Source: Clostridiales bacterium
GTDB lineage: Bacteria > Bacillota > Clostridia > UBA1381
NCBI GenBank assembly: GCA_029226975.1
Contig: JAQXZB010000099.1
Span: 51,241-115,240, forward strand
Length of the DNA: 64,000 nucleotides
Direction: 5' to 3'
The notes beneath the pieces are model-generated. The model ran no database searches and was not told where the DNA came from. It worked only from the letters and a program-made list of their open reading frames with translations. The position numbers and the translations under genes were made by a program. Within the stretch, counting starts at the first letter, position 1. Each line of letters begins with the position of its first letter. This document shows, one piece after another, positions 34,368 to 43,686 of this stretch.

Positions 34368-34395
34368 ATTATATCATATATCATGCGATTGTCAA
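34368..34395 (-). promoter_or_regulatory. Promoter of the sugar-transferase fusion gene
   Basis: Minus strand TTGACA (34390-34395), 16 bases, TATAAT (34368-34373): near-consensus sigma-A promoter. Confidence 0.75.
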
Positions 34396-34420
34396 TAGAA
34401 AATGCATAAAATCAAGTTCT

Positions 34421-34528
34421 CTATGATATATTACCAAGACACTTGTTAAGGGACCTTGCAAGCGTCTTAAAATCAAGGGGCTTTGCGATATGCTCGTTCA
34501 TACCCACAGTTTTAGCCGCCCGGCCGTC
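34421..34528 (-). pseudogene. Remnant of a receiver domain C-terminus
   Basis: Just after the stop of the GGDEF-EAL gene, in the +1 frame, lies AKTVGMNEHIAKPLDFKTLA and then RSLNKCLGNIS and a stop. This is the final quarter of a receiver domain, including the conserved Lys-Pro. It has no start or front part, so a deletion has probably fused the GGDEF-EAL gene to the tail of a former receiver or hybrid-kinase gene. Confidence 0.65.
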
Positions 34529-37103
34529 AGCCCTCCAGCAGACAGCAGCCGCCTTTATTATCCCTTTTTACGTTATACAAAGCTCTGTCTGCCCGCTCAA
34601 TGGTTTTGTCCGACAGCTTCTCATACGCATCACACATCACAATTCCGCCGGAACATGAAACCGAAAGGTTTTCTTCTTCCAAAAGCTTTTGAAATTCCCG
34701 ACATATTGCGTTGCCTTTTTTCATCGCCGTTTCTGCATTATTGATATGCTTTAAAACCAACAAAAATTCATCTCCGCCGTAACGGCATCTGATATCCGAT
34801 GTTCTGGTCTGCCTTATCAGCAAATCCGCGAAAGTGCAAAGCATACGGTCTCCTATCTTGTGACCGCGGGTATCGTTTACTTCCTTTAAATCGTCCAGGT
34901 CGAACAAACACAGTGCCAGCGGAAAGTCCTCCGCTCTTAACGAATCCGCCGCTACCTGAAATCCGCGTCGATTGAGCAAATCTGTCAGATAATCATTATA
35001 TGCGGCGTTACTTAAGTCATTCTCCTTCTCTTTTAATGAAGCTATATCCAACAGTCTCTGAATACGTCTGCGCACGTCAAACATGGGATGCTGCTTGCAG
35101 ATAAAGTCATCAGCTTCAAACGCCGTCTGCAAATCACAAAGATTTTCGCCTTTCGGTATCGTTGCCAAAACGGGAACGTTCCAAAATTCCGGATCGCTTC
35201 TAAACATTTTTAAAAACGCTGCCGCACCGTTTTCGGGAAGAGTCATGCTTAAAATAACGGCGGCGGTTTCGCCTTTGCCGCATGATTTTATATATTTTGC
35301 CGCGCTGTCTGCGTTTGAGGTTTCAAATATTCTGTACTGCTCCTTAAATGCCGCTTTTACCTTTTCTCTGTAGGCATCGTCCTCGTCCGCCACCAATAAT
35401 ACACGCATGGGATCATCGCGGTGCTGCTCGCTTAGCATGGCGTTTTCCTTTTTTGAACTCTGCCCCATCCACAATTTTTCAAATTCATCAACGGGCATGG
35501 GCTTTGCAAAGAAATATCCCTGGGCATAATCGCATCCCATTGACTGCAAATGATTCATCTGCTCGCGGGTTTCTATTCCCTCCGCCACAACGCTTAAATG
35601 TATCCTGTGCGCCATATTGATAACATCATTTAAAATACTGCGTTCTTCAGGCTTGGCTACCTCATTTTGAATAAACTTCATATCCAGCTTTAAAATATCA
35701 ACATTCATATGCCCCAGCATATTCAAAGACGAATATCCGCTGCCGAAATCATCGATTTCGATAACAAATCCCAGCCGGCGAAGGCTTTCCACCGTATTTA
35801 TTATCTGCATCGGATTTTTCGCATACGCGCTCTCCGTAATCTCCAAATGCAGATATTTCGGGTCAATTTCATATTTACGGGTCATTTCTAAAAGCGTGCC
35901 TACCAAATCGGACAGATAAACATCCGCCCTGGATACATTAACCGATATTACGGGAAGCACATGACCTTGCTCCTGCCAGGTGTGAAGCTGTTTGCACACA
36001 CTCTCCCATATATATTTATCAAGATTGGAAATAAAACCGTTCTGCTCAAACAGCGGAATAAATTCTCCGGGCGACATAAATCCCCACTTGGGATGTATCC
36101 ATCGTACCAACGCTTCTGCGCCGACCATGCAGTTGTCCTTTAAGCTGTATTTGGGCTGCAAATAAACGATAAACTGTCCGTCCGCGAGGGCATACTCCAT
36201 TGTGTCCGTAATAGCCTTCTCGCGAAGCAGCTTGTTTCTCAGTTCATCATCATAGACCGCAAAATATTTATTGTACCGTCCCTTAATGCTTTCTGCCGCC
36301 AAAAGCGCGCGGTCACACATTTGTTCAACGGTAATGGACAAATCCGTAATATCATATATACCCCAACGCACAATTGCGGTTTTTGAACCCGATAAGCCGC
36401 TCAGCCTGTGCTTTGCAAAATCAAATCTGTTTTTGTCAGTTTTTGCAAGGCACATAAAGCGGTCTGCACTAAATCGGCCGCAAAAGCTTTCATCACCTAC
36501 CAGTTCCTTAAAGAAGCCGGCAATTTCCTTTAAAAGCTCGTCACCTGCCAAAACGCCAAAAGTATCGTTATAAAGCTTGAAATTTTCTATATTGGAACAG
36601 ATGATACAGTATTCCCGATCCGGCTCTGCAAGAAGCTGCTCCCGCACCTTCTGGTAAAAAAACTCCTTGTTGTAAAGCCCCGTCAGTCTGTCATACTTAA
36701 ACTGATTAACTATTGCGGAGGTTTCGCGCAGCTTGATAAGGCTCTCCATTCTATTAAGTATAACTCTGGGTCGGTAAGGCTTTGGCACAAAATCGGTTGC
36801 ACCATGCTCCAACGCCGAAACCTCGTCCTCCTCACTGTCGCCCTGGGTTGTCACAATAACCGGAATACACGACAGTTCCTCATCTTCCTTTATCTTATCC
36901 AAAAAAGCATATCCGTCCATAACCGGCATGACGACATCCAACAAAATAAGATCAATACTGTCCCTGTTATGCTTTAAAATCTCCAGCGCTTCTTTGCCGT
37001 TCTCGGCTTGAAGCACTATGTATCGTTCACTTAAAATTTCCGCAAGCATCTCGCGGTTAAGCTGATTATCTTCTACAACCAATATTTGCTTCTTTAGTTC
37101 CAT
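34527..37103 (-). CDS. Cyclic-di-GMP enzyme: REC-GGDEF(degenerate)-EAL-REC-GGDEF
   Basis: 858 aa. Receiver 1 (1-125) has phospho-acceptor D56 (LILLDVVMPVMDG). The first GGDEF domain (145-290) has SADRF instead of GGDEF and is inactive. The EAL domain (305-555) keeps AEALVRW, EITES, IDDFGSGYSS, KLD and AEGIET, so phosphodiesterase activity is likely. Receiver 2 (570-690) has Ser in place of the phospho-acceptor (ILSMTLPENG). The last domain (700-858) has RYGGDEFLLV and is likely an active cyclase. It may therefore make and break c-di-GMP under control of a phosphorelay. It follows the Hpt gene by 26 bases. Confidence 0.9.
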   Translation of the reverse strand: MELKKQILVVEDNQLNREMLAEILSERYIVLQAENGKEALEILKHNRDSIDLILLDVVMPVMDGYAFLDKIKEDEELSCIPVIVTTQGDSEEDEVSALEHGATDFVPKPYRPRVILNRMESLIKLRETSAIVNQFKYDRLTGLYNKEFFYQKVREQLLAEPDREYCIICSNIENFKLYNDTFGVLAGDELLKEIAGFFKELVGDESFCGRFSADRFMCLAKTDKNRFDFAKHRLSGLSGSKTAIVRWGIYDITDLSITVEQMCDRALLAAESIKGRYNKYFAVYDDELRNKLLREKAITDTMEYALADGQFIVYLQPKYSLKDNCMVGAEALVRWIHPKWGFMSPGEFIPLFEQNGFISNLDKYIWESVCKQLHTWQEQGHVLPVISVNVSRADVYLSDLVGTLLEMTRKYEIDPKYLHLEITESAYAKNPMQIINTVESLRRLGFVIEIDDFGSGYSSLNMLGHMNVDILKLDMKFIQNEVAKPEERSILNDVINMAHRIHLSVVAEGIETREQMNHLQSMGCDYAQGYFFAKPMPVDEFEKLWMGQSSKKENAMLSEQHRDDPMRVLLVADEDDAYREKVKAAFKEQYRIFETSNADSAAKYIKSCGKGETAAVILSMTLPENGAAAFLKMFRSDPEFWNVPVLATIPKGENLCDLQTAFEADDFICKQHPMFDVRRRIQRLLDIASLKEKENDLSNAAYNDYLTDLLNRRGFQVAADSLRAEDFPLALCLFDLDDLKEVNDTRGHKIGDRMLCTFADLLIRQTRTSDIRCRYGGDEFLLVLKHINNAETAMKKGNAICREFQKLLEEENLSVSCSGGIVMCDAYEKLSDKTIERADRALYNVKRDNKGGCCLLEG

Positions 37104-37129
37104 ATGTGTTTCATCCTTTTTTAATTACC

Positions 37130-37498
37130 CTATTCAGACTCATTCAAATATCCGCGTATAGCACCGGCTGTCATCTCATAATCGCGTTTAACATCACTAA
37201 AAAGTGCGGCCGCCTTTTCCGAAACGGTATCAATCTCTGCCCTGAGTTCTTCCGTCAGCTTCTCGGTTGACTTTAAAAGCCCGGAAAAACCCAAATTTGC
37301 ACATATGCCCTTTAAGGTATGAGCCGACCGAAACGCTTCCTCGCGGTTGCCCGACTGCATTTGCACACAAAGACTCTCGTAGCTCTTGTCCTCAAGAAAG
37401 CTGCTTATAAACCTTTCAATCATCTTAAGACTTGGGAGCCGGGTACTTACATCAGCATAATTCCCGTTCATTTTCTCATAACATTCTTCAATATTCAT
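37130..37498 (-). CDS. Histidine phosphotransfer (Hpt) domain protein
   Basis: 122 aa, a single four-helix Hpt domain with the phospho-accepting His in AHTLKGICANLGF. Hpt proteins pass phosphate between a hybrid kinase and a receiver. The likely receiver is the first domain of the downstream 858-aa protein in the same unit. No kinase gene is adjacent; the receiver remnant at 34421-34528 suggests one was lost. AGGATAAATA precedes the ATG. Confidence 0.9.
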   Translation of the reverse strand: MNIEECYEKMNGNYADVSTRLPSLKMIERFISSFLEDKSYESLCVQMQSGNREEAFRSAHTLKGICANLGFSGLLKSTEKLTEELRAEIDTVSEKAAALFSDVKRDYEMTAGAIRGYLNESE

Positions 37499-37567
37499 TA
37501 TTTATCCTCCCGAATGAATTTAAAAAAACCTCATATGAATACAATTTATGCTATATTCTTACAATTT

Positions 37568-37596
37568 ATTATATCATACACCCGTACATAAGTCAA
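37568..37596 (-). promoter_or_regulatory. Promoter of the Hpt/c-di-GMP unit
   Basis: Minus strand TTGACT (37591-37596), 17 bases, TATAAT (37568-37573). Confidence 0.75.
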
Positions 37597-37627
37597 TAAT
37601 GACATATGTATAAACCCCAAAAAATAC

Positions 37628-37656
37628 TTGATTTTTTTGTCAATATATAGTATAAT
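37628..37656 (+). promoter_or_regulatory. Promoter upstream of the GGDEF-remnant ORF
   Basis: TTGATT (37628-37633), 17 bases, TATAAT (37651-37656). A 110-base leader follows. I found no riboswitch fold in it. Confidence 0.65.
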
Positions 37657-37773
37657 TTAATGTATTAAGCCGATACCCAAATAAAATCGTAAAAACTATA
37701 AAGAAACATTAAAACAAACCATACTATACTCAGAAGCTTCGTTCCCGTCAGGAAAAACGGAGAAACTGTTGCC

Positions 37774-38118
37774 ATGTTATATAGCGTTGTGGATTTGCAG
37801 TCATTATCCGAGCATCTCGGCGCCACGCCCTACTGCAAGCAGTCCGGAGTATATATCCTTGCGGTATATTTTATGTATATTCTGATAAGCACTCACAAGG
37901 ACCTCTATGCGCAGCAGCAGCTTGCGGAACGGGATACGGAGGAAGAAGCCATCCGCGTTAAGCTTGATGACATATCCGAAATCCTCGCAAAGAAAGGCTA
38001 CAGCATTTCGGCGGGACTGTATAAACAAAAGCTTCCCGCAAGCATCCCCGCCCTTATAAAGCAGGCAGAAGTGCTGATGTTTGAGGACAAAAAAAGTCAT
38101 TACGCTACCCCCCGGTAG
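37774..38118 (+). CDS. Short protein resembling a truncated GGDEF-domain C-terminus
   Basis: 114 aa. Residues ~60-110 (LDDISEILAKKGYSISAGLY, then ALIKQAEVLMFEDKKSHYA) match the last third of diguanylate cyclase domains. The GGDEF signature and the front half are absent. The first 55 residues do not resemble the family. It may be a decaying remnant or a small domain with a new role. It has a good promoter, a weak ribosome site (CGGAG) and a terminator, so transcription is likely. Confidence 0.45.
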   Translation: MLYSVVDLQSLSEHLGATPYCKQSGVYILAVYFMYILISTHKDLYAQQQLAERDTEEEAIRVKLDDISEILAKKGYSISAGLYKQKLPASIPALIKQAEVLMFEDKKSHYATPR

Positions 38119-38140
38119 AAATATGCGAACAAAAAAAACC

Positions 38141-38175
38141 GCCGCATCGCTGAAAACAGCGCTGCGGCATTTTTT
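38141..38175. terminator. Bidirectional intrinsic terminator
   Basis: Stem GCCGCATCGCTG / CAGCGCTGCGGC with AAAA loop, T7 on the plus side and A8 before it for the minus side. It separates the GGDEF remnant from the end of the glycopolymer operon. Confidence 0.8.
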
Positions 38176-38660
38176 TAGTCTATTACCTCGACGCTTATTA
38201 TGTCGCCGGAGGTTTTTACATACTTTGTAATCAAATCAACGTTTCTTCCCACTGACAGCTCGGTTGTGTCGTTTAACAAATAACCGTCCTCGCTTTCCCT
38301 GCCGTCGGCAATTATCGTTACCACGCATTGGTATCTGTCGGGCAGCGTGCTCCATTCGATTGTGCCGTTTGCGGTTGTGGACTGTATCTTTGCCTCCGAA
38401 ACCTCTACGCTTTGTATTTCTCCGATTTTCTCGGTGGATTTCTTATCTGTTATATAGCCCTTTTTCTCAAGTCCCTTTACGGTAAACTCCCTTACTCCGT
38501 TTACCTTGACTGTGTATTTAAAGGTTACGTCCGAGGTGACAGCCGAGGTGACCCCCGACCCGAAGCGTATTACAATACCCGCAATTACCGCAATTACAAG
38601 CACTATTACCGCAATATCTATAATACTGAATTTTCCTTTAATTCTGCCGTTCTTATCCAT
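38175..38660 (-). CDS. DUF4330 family membrane-anchored protein (second copy)
   Basis: 161 aa with one N-terminal membrane helix (about 14-33: IDIAVIVLVIAVIAGIVIRF) and an exported beta-rich domain. It fits DUF4330, a family often found at the end of exopolysaccharide gene clusters. Its start overlaps the stop of the previous gene by one base. It has two tandem copies here, both last in the operon. A supporting role in polymer export or attachment is inferred from context only. Confidence 0.8.
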   Translation of the reverse strand: MDKNGRIKGKFSIIDIAVIVLVIAVIAGIVIRFGSGVTSAVTSDVTFKYTVKVNGVREFTVKGLEKKGYITDKKSTEKIGEIQSVEVSEAKIQSTTANGTIEWSTLPDRYQCVVTIIADGRESEDGYLLNDTTELSVGRNVDLITKYVKTSGDIISVEVID

Positions 38661-39130
38661 TATTCACTCACCTCCGCATTATCGTTTACATCCACAATGT
38701 AGCCGCTTGTGGCGTATCCCTTTCCTCTTATGGGAATGTCAACGCCCACCTTGATTGCCGTATCGCCCGTTTTAATGGCAACATCGTCCATTGTGCAGTC
38801 CGCTTCAATAACTATCCATATATCCTCCTTGTCGGGGTTTATGATATTGCTGTAAACTCCCGTCATGGAGTTGTAAACCATCTGATTTGCCTCGGCACTG
38901 CTTACGGATTTTATCACTCCGCCGTCCTTTTCCGTAAGGCTCAATGTTACTCTGTCGCCCTCGCCGAAGGCTTCGGCAAAGCCCTTTTCCTTGTCCGTTA
39001 AAAGTACGGTAAACTCAACCTTGCCGTTTTCCTTGCTGCCGATGCTCGGCGCAAGCTTCATAACTCCTACCGCCGCTGCCGCCGCAACAATCAATACTAT
39101 AAGAGTATCAATCAAAGTCCACTTTTTCAT
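38660..39130 (-). CDS. DUF4330 family membrane-anchored protein (first copy)
   Basis: 156 aa with an N-terminal membrane helix (LIDTLIVLIVAAAAAVGVM) and an outer beta-rich domain. It has the same size and layout as the next gene, with which it shares weak similarity (KxGDxAxKVGxxxxIRGKGY-type middle here). It lies 17 bases after the GT4 gene and is expressed with the cell-surface polymer operon. The exact role is not known. Confidence 0.78.
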   Translation of the reverse strand: MKKWTLIDTLIVLIVAAAAAVGVMKLAPSIGSKENGKVEFTVLLTDKEKGFAEAFGEGDRVTLSLTEKDGGVIKSVSSAEANQMVYNSMTGVYSNIINPDKEDIWIVIEADCTMDDVAIKTGDTAIKVGVDIPIRGKGYATSGYIVDVNDNAEVSE

Positions 39131-39147
39131 TCTAAAAATCCTCTCCT

Positions 39148-40251
39148 TTACAGTGATTTATATATTCTTTCCGTATTCCTCGTCATCGCCTCGGCGGTGA
39201 AAGAGTCTTTAAACATTTCCCGCGCCCCTTTAGAAAGCCTTTTGTATGCCTCCTCATCGGTAAGCAGCTCCTTTACCCTTACCGCAATGGCGTGGGAATC
39301 GCATTTTTTTACCACATAACCGTTTTTGCCGCTTTTTATAACGCCCGGATTTCCTCCGAAGTCGGAAACTACCGCCGGTATTCCTATGCTCATGCCCTCC
39401 AAAAGCGCAAGGCTTGTTGCCTCGGTTCCGTAGGAGGCGTTGACCTGAACATCGGTTATTGCCATCAGCTTATCCGCGTCCTTTAAAAAGCCGGTAAATA
39501 TTATCCTGTCATCATAACCGGATTTTTTCACCTTGTCTTTTAGCGTGTCCTCGTATGAGCCGGTTCCGGCAATGAAAAATCTTGCTCTGACCCCGGCTTT
39601 TAAAAGCTCACACGCCGCGTCTATGAAATATTCATGACCCTTTATGTCCTCAAGCCTTGCCACAATGGAAACAACCTTTTCCCCCGGCAAAACCCCAAAA
39701 CGCTGTCTAAGCTCTTTCTTCTCGTCCTCGGACACCTCACAAAGCCCCTCTACTCCGTTTAGGATAACGTCAATCTTTTTTTCGCTCACACCCGTTGCGG
39801 TCAGATTATCCTTTGCCGCTTCGGCAACCGCGATTATTCTGTCGGCATAATAGTTGTTTATCACACCGTTTATAAGCTTTCCCAAGCCCCTTGACAGCTT
39901 TTTTGACGGTTCAAAAACGCTGTGACGGGTAAAGACCACCCTTGCTCCCGCCCGTCTTGCGGCAATTCTTGCGGACATACTGCCGTGAGCGTGAACTATA
40001 TCGGGCTTTTCTTCCTTAAATATCTCCTCAAGGGAACGTATTCCCTCCTTTGAGAGCGATGTGTCGGCTATCCCCTCTGCTTCAATAACGGGAATATTCA
40101 TTGCCTCAATCTCCGGCTTTAGGCGGCTGTTTTTCGGAAGCACCGCCTTTACCTCAAAGGTATCGTAATCAAAATGCTTAAGCAGGGTCAGCACGCATTT
40201 TCCCGCGCCGCCTATATTGGTATCCGAGGATACCTCCATAACCTTTATCAT
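39148..40251 (-). CDS. Family-4 glycosyltransferase
   Basis: 367 aa, GT-B fold. The N-terminal half has GGAGKCVLTLLKHF and the pattern DIVHAHGSMSARIAARRAG. The C-terminal half has the donor-binding motif EATSLALLEGMSIGIPAVVS with the paired Glu residues. It would add a sugar to a lipid-linked polymer intermediate on the cytoplasmic side. Its ATG overlaps the stop of the polymerase gene by four bases (ATGA). Confidence 0.92.
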   Translation of the reverse strand: MIKVMEVSSDTNIGGAGKCVLTLLKHFDYDTFEVKAVLPKNSRLKPEIEAMNIPVIEAEGIADTSLSKEGIRSLEEIFKEEKPDIVHAHGSMSARIAARRAGARVVFTRHSVFEPSKKLSRGLGKLINGVINNYYADRIIAVAEAAKDNLTATGVSEKKIDVILNGVEGLCEVSEDEKKELRQRFGVLPGEKVVSIVARLEDIKGHEYFIDAACELLKAGVRARFFIAGTGSYEDTLKDKVKKSGYDDRIIFTGFLKDADKLMAITDVQVNASYGTEATSLALLEGMSIGIPAVVSDFGGNPGVIKSGKNGYVVKKCDSHAIAVRVKELLTDEEAYKRLSKGAREMFKDSFTAEAMTRNTERIYKSL

Positions 40252-42131
40252 TTCTTCGCCTCCTCGGATTTAATATAAAGAAGCGACACACCCACAGCCA
40301 TGACCATGAAAAACATCGCCATCATTCGGTAGTTATAGAACGTATAATCGAACATACTCTGTACCAAAAAGCCCAAAACTCCGCTTGCCGCCGCAAGCGC
40401 AAGCATTGAATCCTCGCTCTTTTTGTTGTCCATGCGATAAAGCGAGGACATCTTCTTTACAAACACAGCCTCAACAACAACAAACAGCACCAAAGCTCCT
40501 ATACCGCCCTCAACGGTCAGCTGCAAGAATGTGTTGTGGGAATGGGGCGCAACAACGCCGTTATAGGCAAAGAACGGATAAACCTTGTTAAAGGCAAGCT
40601 CGCCCATGCCTATTCCCCCTACCCAGTAGTGCTTGAGCATATTTATTGTGGCAAGCCATATATACACTCTGTATGAGGTGGAGGAGTCCTCCATGTTGCC
40701 TATGCTCATAAAGCGTTCCACCATGGTTTCGGGAATTACAAAGGGAATTATGCACACCGCAATGGGCAAAAGTCCCCACAGTCTTCCCTCATAGAAGGTC
40801 ACAAATACCGCCAGTGAAACCATAAAGCCTATCCAACAGCCCCTTGACTGCGTAAGCACCAGACACAGACCCATCAGAGCGAACATTGCAAGATATACCC
40901 ATTTAGCCCAAGTTTTTGCCTTGTACTTCAGAAAATATACCGCCGCAAAGGGCATTACCACAAGCAGAAATTCACCCAACACATTGGGGTTTCCCATGGT
41001 CGAGTATACTCTCATGGTATCGTCCTCAAACATCGTTTCATCAATCCATGCGTTTGTGGTTGTCCAGCCGAAGGCGTACTGCATAACTCCGTACAGTGCA
41101 ACAAGCGCGCCGGCAATAACAAACAGCTTTATAAGAGCATATATCTGCTCCTTTGTTTCAAGAGTATTGACTATCACAAGATAGAACACAATAAATACAA
41201 AATACATTGCCCATACGGTAAGACTTCCCACTCTTGCAAAGGAGAACACGCACGATACAAACAGCAACGTCAAAAGCAGCACCAGTCCAAGTCCCACTCC
41301 GCCAAAGCGCCATTTGAAATTTTCTTTGGTAAGTGCCTTTACAAGCAATGACAGCGTTGTAAGCATACACACGCCCGCAAGTGCCATTGTCGGCGCAAAG
41401 GGCGCGATAAACATCGCCGCAAACACACCTGTTACCGGCACCCACATTACCAGAAGTCCGCCGAATACCGCAAAGGGAAGCATAAGCCCCAAAAGCGGCG
41501 AAAAGCAAACAGCCGCTCCGGTGCAAATTCCGATAATTGCCGCCAAAACAAGCCTTTGCACTCCCGAAATACGCTTTTCGTCATAAAATTCAAAATCCAA
41601 ATTTTCAAAGCCCGCCGCCTTTTTTATAAAAGTTACAACCCCGGAGCCGTTTAAAAACGCTGTCAGATTGTAATTTAAAAGCAGCATTATTACGCCGACG
41701 GCTCCCGCCGCAAGTACGGGCTTGGAATAGCTGTGTACAGCTGCAAGCTTCAGTGCCGTATACGCCGCCGAGGCGGACAGGAGCATTACTCCCCAAAACC
41801 TTGTATTAACCGCCATAAAGCTTTGAATATAGTCCCTGCCCAAGCCGCACAGCAGACTTGTTTTTATTTTCTCTCCCAAACGTATGCCGATTTTCCCTCT
41901 TAAATATTCCCAAAAGGTTATCGGCAGTCTGAATATTTTATATATCAGGCTTTTTGAAGCCTTATCACCGCGCTTTTGTGAGCCCACAAGCCCCATTATC
42001 AGGCTGTTTTCCCAAGCCCGGGAAAAGGCGAGATAAATTCTTGTAAACAGCGCAGAGGTCGCGCTTTCCTTAAACTTATTCCCTATATTGCGAAAAAGCC
42101 CGGCAAGAGATGATATAATAAAGCTATTCAT
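40248..42131 (-). CDS. O-antigen ligase/polymerase-like membrane protein (Wzy/WaaL family)
   Basis: 627 aa with about twelve membrane helices. The large outer loop and motif region NPNVLGEFLLVVMPFAAVYF, WIGFMVSLAVF and APHSHNTFLQLTVEGG are typical of the O-antigen ligase family. It would polymerise lipid-linked repeat units or transfer polymer to the wall. The N-terminal ~110 cytoplasmic residues are an extension. It overlaps the flippase gene by eight bases and the GT4 gene by four. Confidence 0.88.
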   Translation of the reverse strand: MNSFIISSLAGLFRNIGNKFKESATSALFTRIYLAFSRAWENSLIMGLVGSQKRGDKASKSLIYKIFRLPITFWEYLRGKIGIRLGEKIKTSLLCGLGRDYIQSFMAVNTRFWGVMLLSASAAYTALKLAAVHSYSKPVLAAGAVGVIMLLLNYNLTAFLNGSGVVTFIKKAAGFENLDFEFYDEKRISGVQRLVLAAIIGICTGAAVCFSPLLGLMLPFAVFGGLLVMWVPVTGVFAAMFIAPFAPTMALAGVCMLTTLSLLVKALTKENFKWRFGGVGLGLVLLLTLLFVSCVFSFARVGSLTVWAMYFVFIVFYLVIVNTLETKEQIYALIKLFVIAGALVALYGVMQYAFGWTTTNAWIDETMFEDDTMRVYSTMGNPNVLGEFLLVVMPFAAVYFLKYKAKTWAKWVYLAMFALMGLCLVLTQSRGCWIGFMVSLAVFVTFYEGRLWGLLPIAVCIIPFVIPETMVERFMSIGNMEDSSTSYRVYIWLATINMLKHYWVGGIGMGELAFNKVYPFFAYNGVVAPHSHNTFLQLTVEGGIGALVLFVVVEAVFVKKMSSLYRMDNKKSEDSMLALAAASGVLGFLVQSMFDYTFYNYRMMAMFFMVMAVGVSLLYIKSEEAKK

Positions 42132-43686
42132 TTTCCTCTCCTTTCAATGTTTTCCTGCTTAATATTCTGCGCACATCCTCAACTCCCGCAGCATATACGG
42201 CAATGCCGTATATTATCACTCCCACAACAGCGCATACCGCGCAGGTTATAAGCTGTGAGAGCATTGAGCCGCCGGGGTTGTATATCAGCTTAAACAGCCC
42301 GAACACCGCCGCCGCCATAATAAGTGCACAAGCCGCAACCTTGCCGATTACGGTAAAATCCTTTCTTTTTAACATATTCGGATTTTTCTTAATCAGGCAC
42401 CATGCGTTTAAGGCACAGTTGAAGATACTGCCGCCCGCCGCCGCAAGGGCAAGACCGTTTGTTTTTAACAGTCCGAATAGGATATACGCCAAAATTATGT
42501 TAAACACCATGCTTAAAATCGAATTGCGCATAGGCGTTTTGCTGTCCTTTACCGAGAAGAAGTACTTAGACAGTACCTCGTTTACCGCCAGCGCAAACAT
42601 TCCTATACAATAACACGCCAGCACTCCGGCAATGACAACCGCATCCTCCGGGGTGGTTTTCCCCCTCATGTATATTATCTTCGTTATCGGCTCGCTCAGG
42701 ACTATAATCCCCGCCATAAGCGGAAGCACAACTATCGTTATTGCCCGCAGGGACGCGGTTATAAGCCCATGTGCCTCCTCCTCGTTATTTTCCGCGTTCG
42801 CCTTGGCAAGCTTCGGGAAAATCAGGTTGGTTACCACAAAGGAGCATATACCGGTTAAAATAATGTAGAGCCTGTTTGCGTAATCAAGCTTTGAAACCGC
42901 GCCGTCAATGCCCGATGCAAGCCGCGAATTGACGATTGTATAAAGAGGCTGTACCCTTGTGCTTATAAGCATGGGACCCGCAAGCCTTAATGCCGCGGCT
43001 ATGTTTTTGTCCCTAAAGCGAAAATCAAGCCTAAATCGATACTTAAATCTCACAAGCGACGGTATCTGCACAATCACCTGCAAGCTCCAGGCAATAACCA
43101 TCGTAACCGCCAGACCCTCAATTCCGTACTTTTTGCCAAACAATGCAAAATACAATATAATCGCCGCATTGGACACAAGGCTTATTATTGAGGGTATATT
43201 ATACTCGCCCATGGACTGCAAAAAGCCCACAAAGGAAAATGCAAGCCCGGTAAAAATTATCATCGGGAACATTATCGAGGTAAGCTTAACCGTCAAATCA
43301 TACTTGTCGCCGGTGTAATTGGGTGCAAGGAAGCTTACCGCCAAATTGGGGAATATCATGCCCGCCGCGCTTATCACAACCGTTGCCAAGAGTACCATGG
43401 TGACAAAGCGGTTCATAAACACCCTTGCTTCCTTTTCGCCCTGCTCGGAGCGCACTCCGTTAAATATGGGGATAAAGGATGCAGAAATGACTCCGCCTAT
43501 TACCATATCAAACAGCGTTGTCGGAGCGCGGGACGCGGTCATAAACGCGTCCGCTACCATGCCCGTACCGAAGGACGCGGCAATCAGCGAATCCCTCACC
43601 AGTCCCAATGCCTTTGCCGCAAGGGTTGCCGCCACCATAAACACCGCCGTTACAAGCATTTTCCCGGATTTTTGTCCGTTTTTCAA
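42124..43686 (-). CDS. MurJ/MviN-type lipid flippase
   Basis: 520 aa with about fourteen membrane helices, matching the MviN/MurJ branch of the MOP superfamily (LGLVRDSLIAASFGTGMVAD, FGVVI-like VIGGVISASFIPIFN). MurJ moves lipid II. This copy, embedded in a glycopolymer operon between GT-CsaB and the polymerase gene, may instead move the lipid-linked repeat unit, as Wzx does. Its start overlaps the CsaB gene by four bases. Confidence 0.87.
   Translation of the reverse strand: MKNGQKSGKMLVTAVFMVAATLAAKALGLVRDSLIAASFGTGMVADAFMTASRAPTTLFDMVIGGVISASFIPIFNGVRSEQGEKEARVFMNRFVTMVLLATVVISAAGMIFPNLAVSFLAPNYTGDKYDLTVKLTSIMFPMIIFTGLAFSFVGFLQSMGEYNIPSIISLVSNAAIILYFALFGKKYGIEGLAVTMVIAWSLQVIVQIPSLVRFKYRFRLDFRFRDKNIAAALRLAGPMLISTRVQPLYTIVNSRLASGIDGAVSKLDYANRLYIILTGICSFVVTNLIFPKLAKANAENNEEEAHGLITASLRAITIVVLPLMAGIIVLSEPITKIIYMRGKTTPEDAVVIAGVLACYCIGMFALAVNEVLSKYFFSVKDSKTPMRNSILSMVFNIILAYILFGLLKTNGLALAAAGGSIFNCALNAWCLIKKNPNMLKRKDFTVIGKVAACALIMAAAVFGLFKLIYNPGGSMLSQLITCAVCAVVGVIIYGIAVYAAGVEDVRRILSRKTLKGEENE

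Noticed and set aside
37657..37773. Possible c-di-GMP riboswitch upstream of a GGDEF remnant
   Set aside because: The leader lacks the conserved GEMM core and no long pairing was found.
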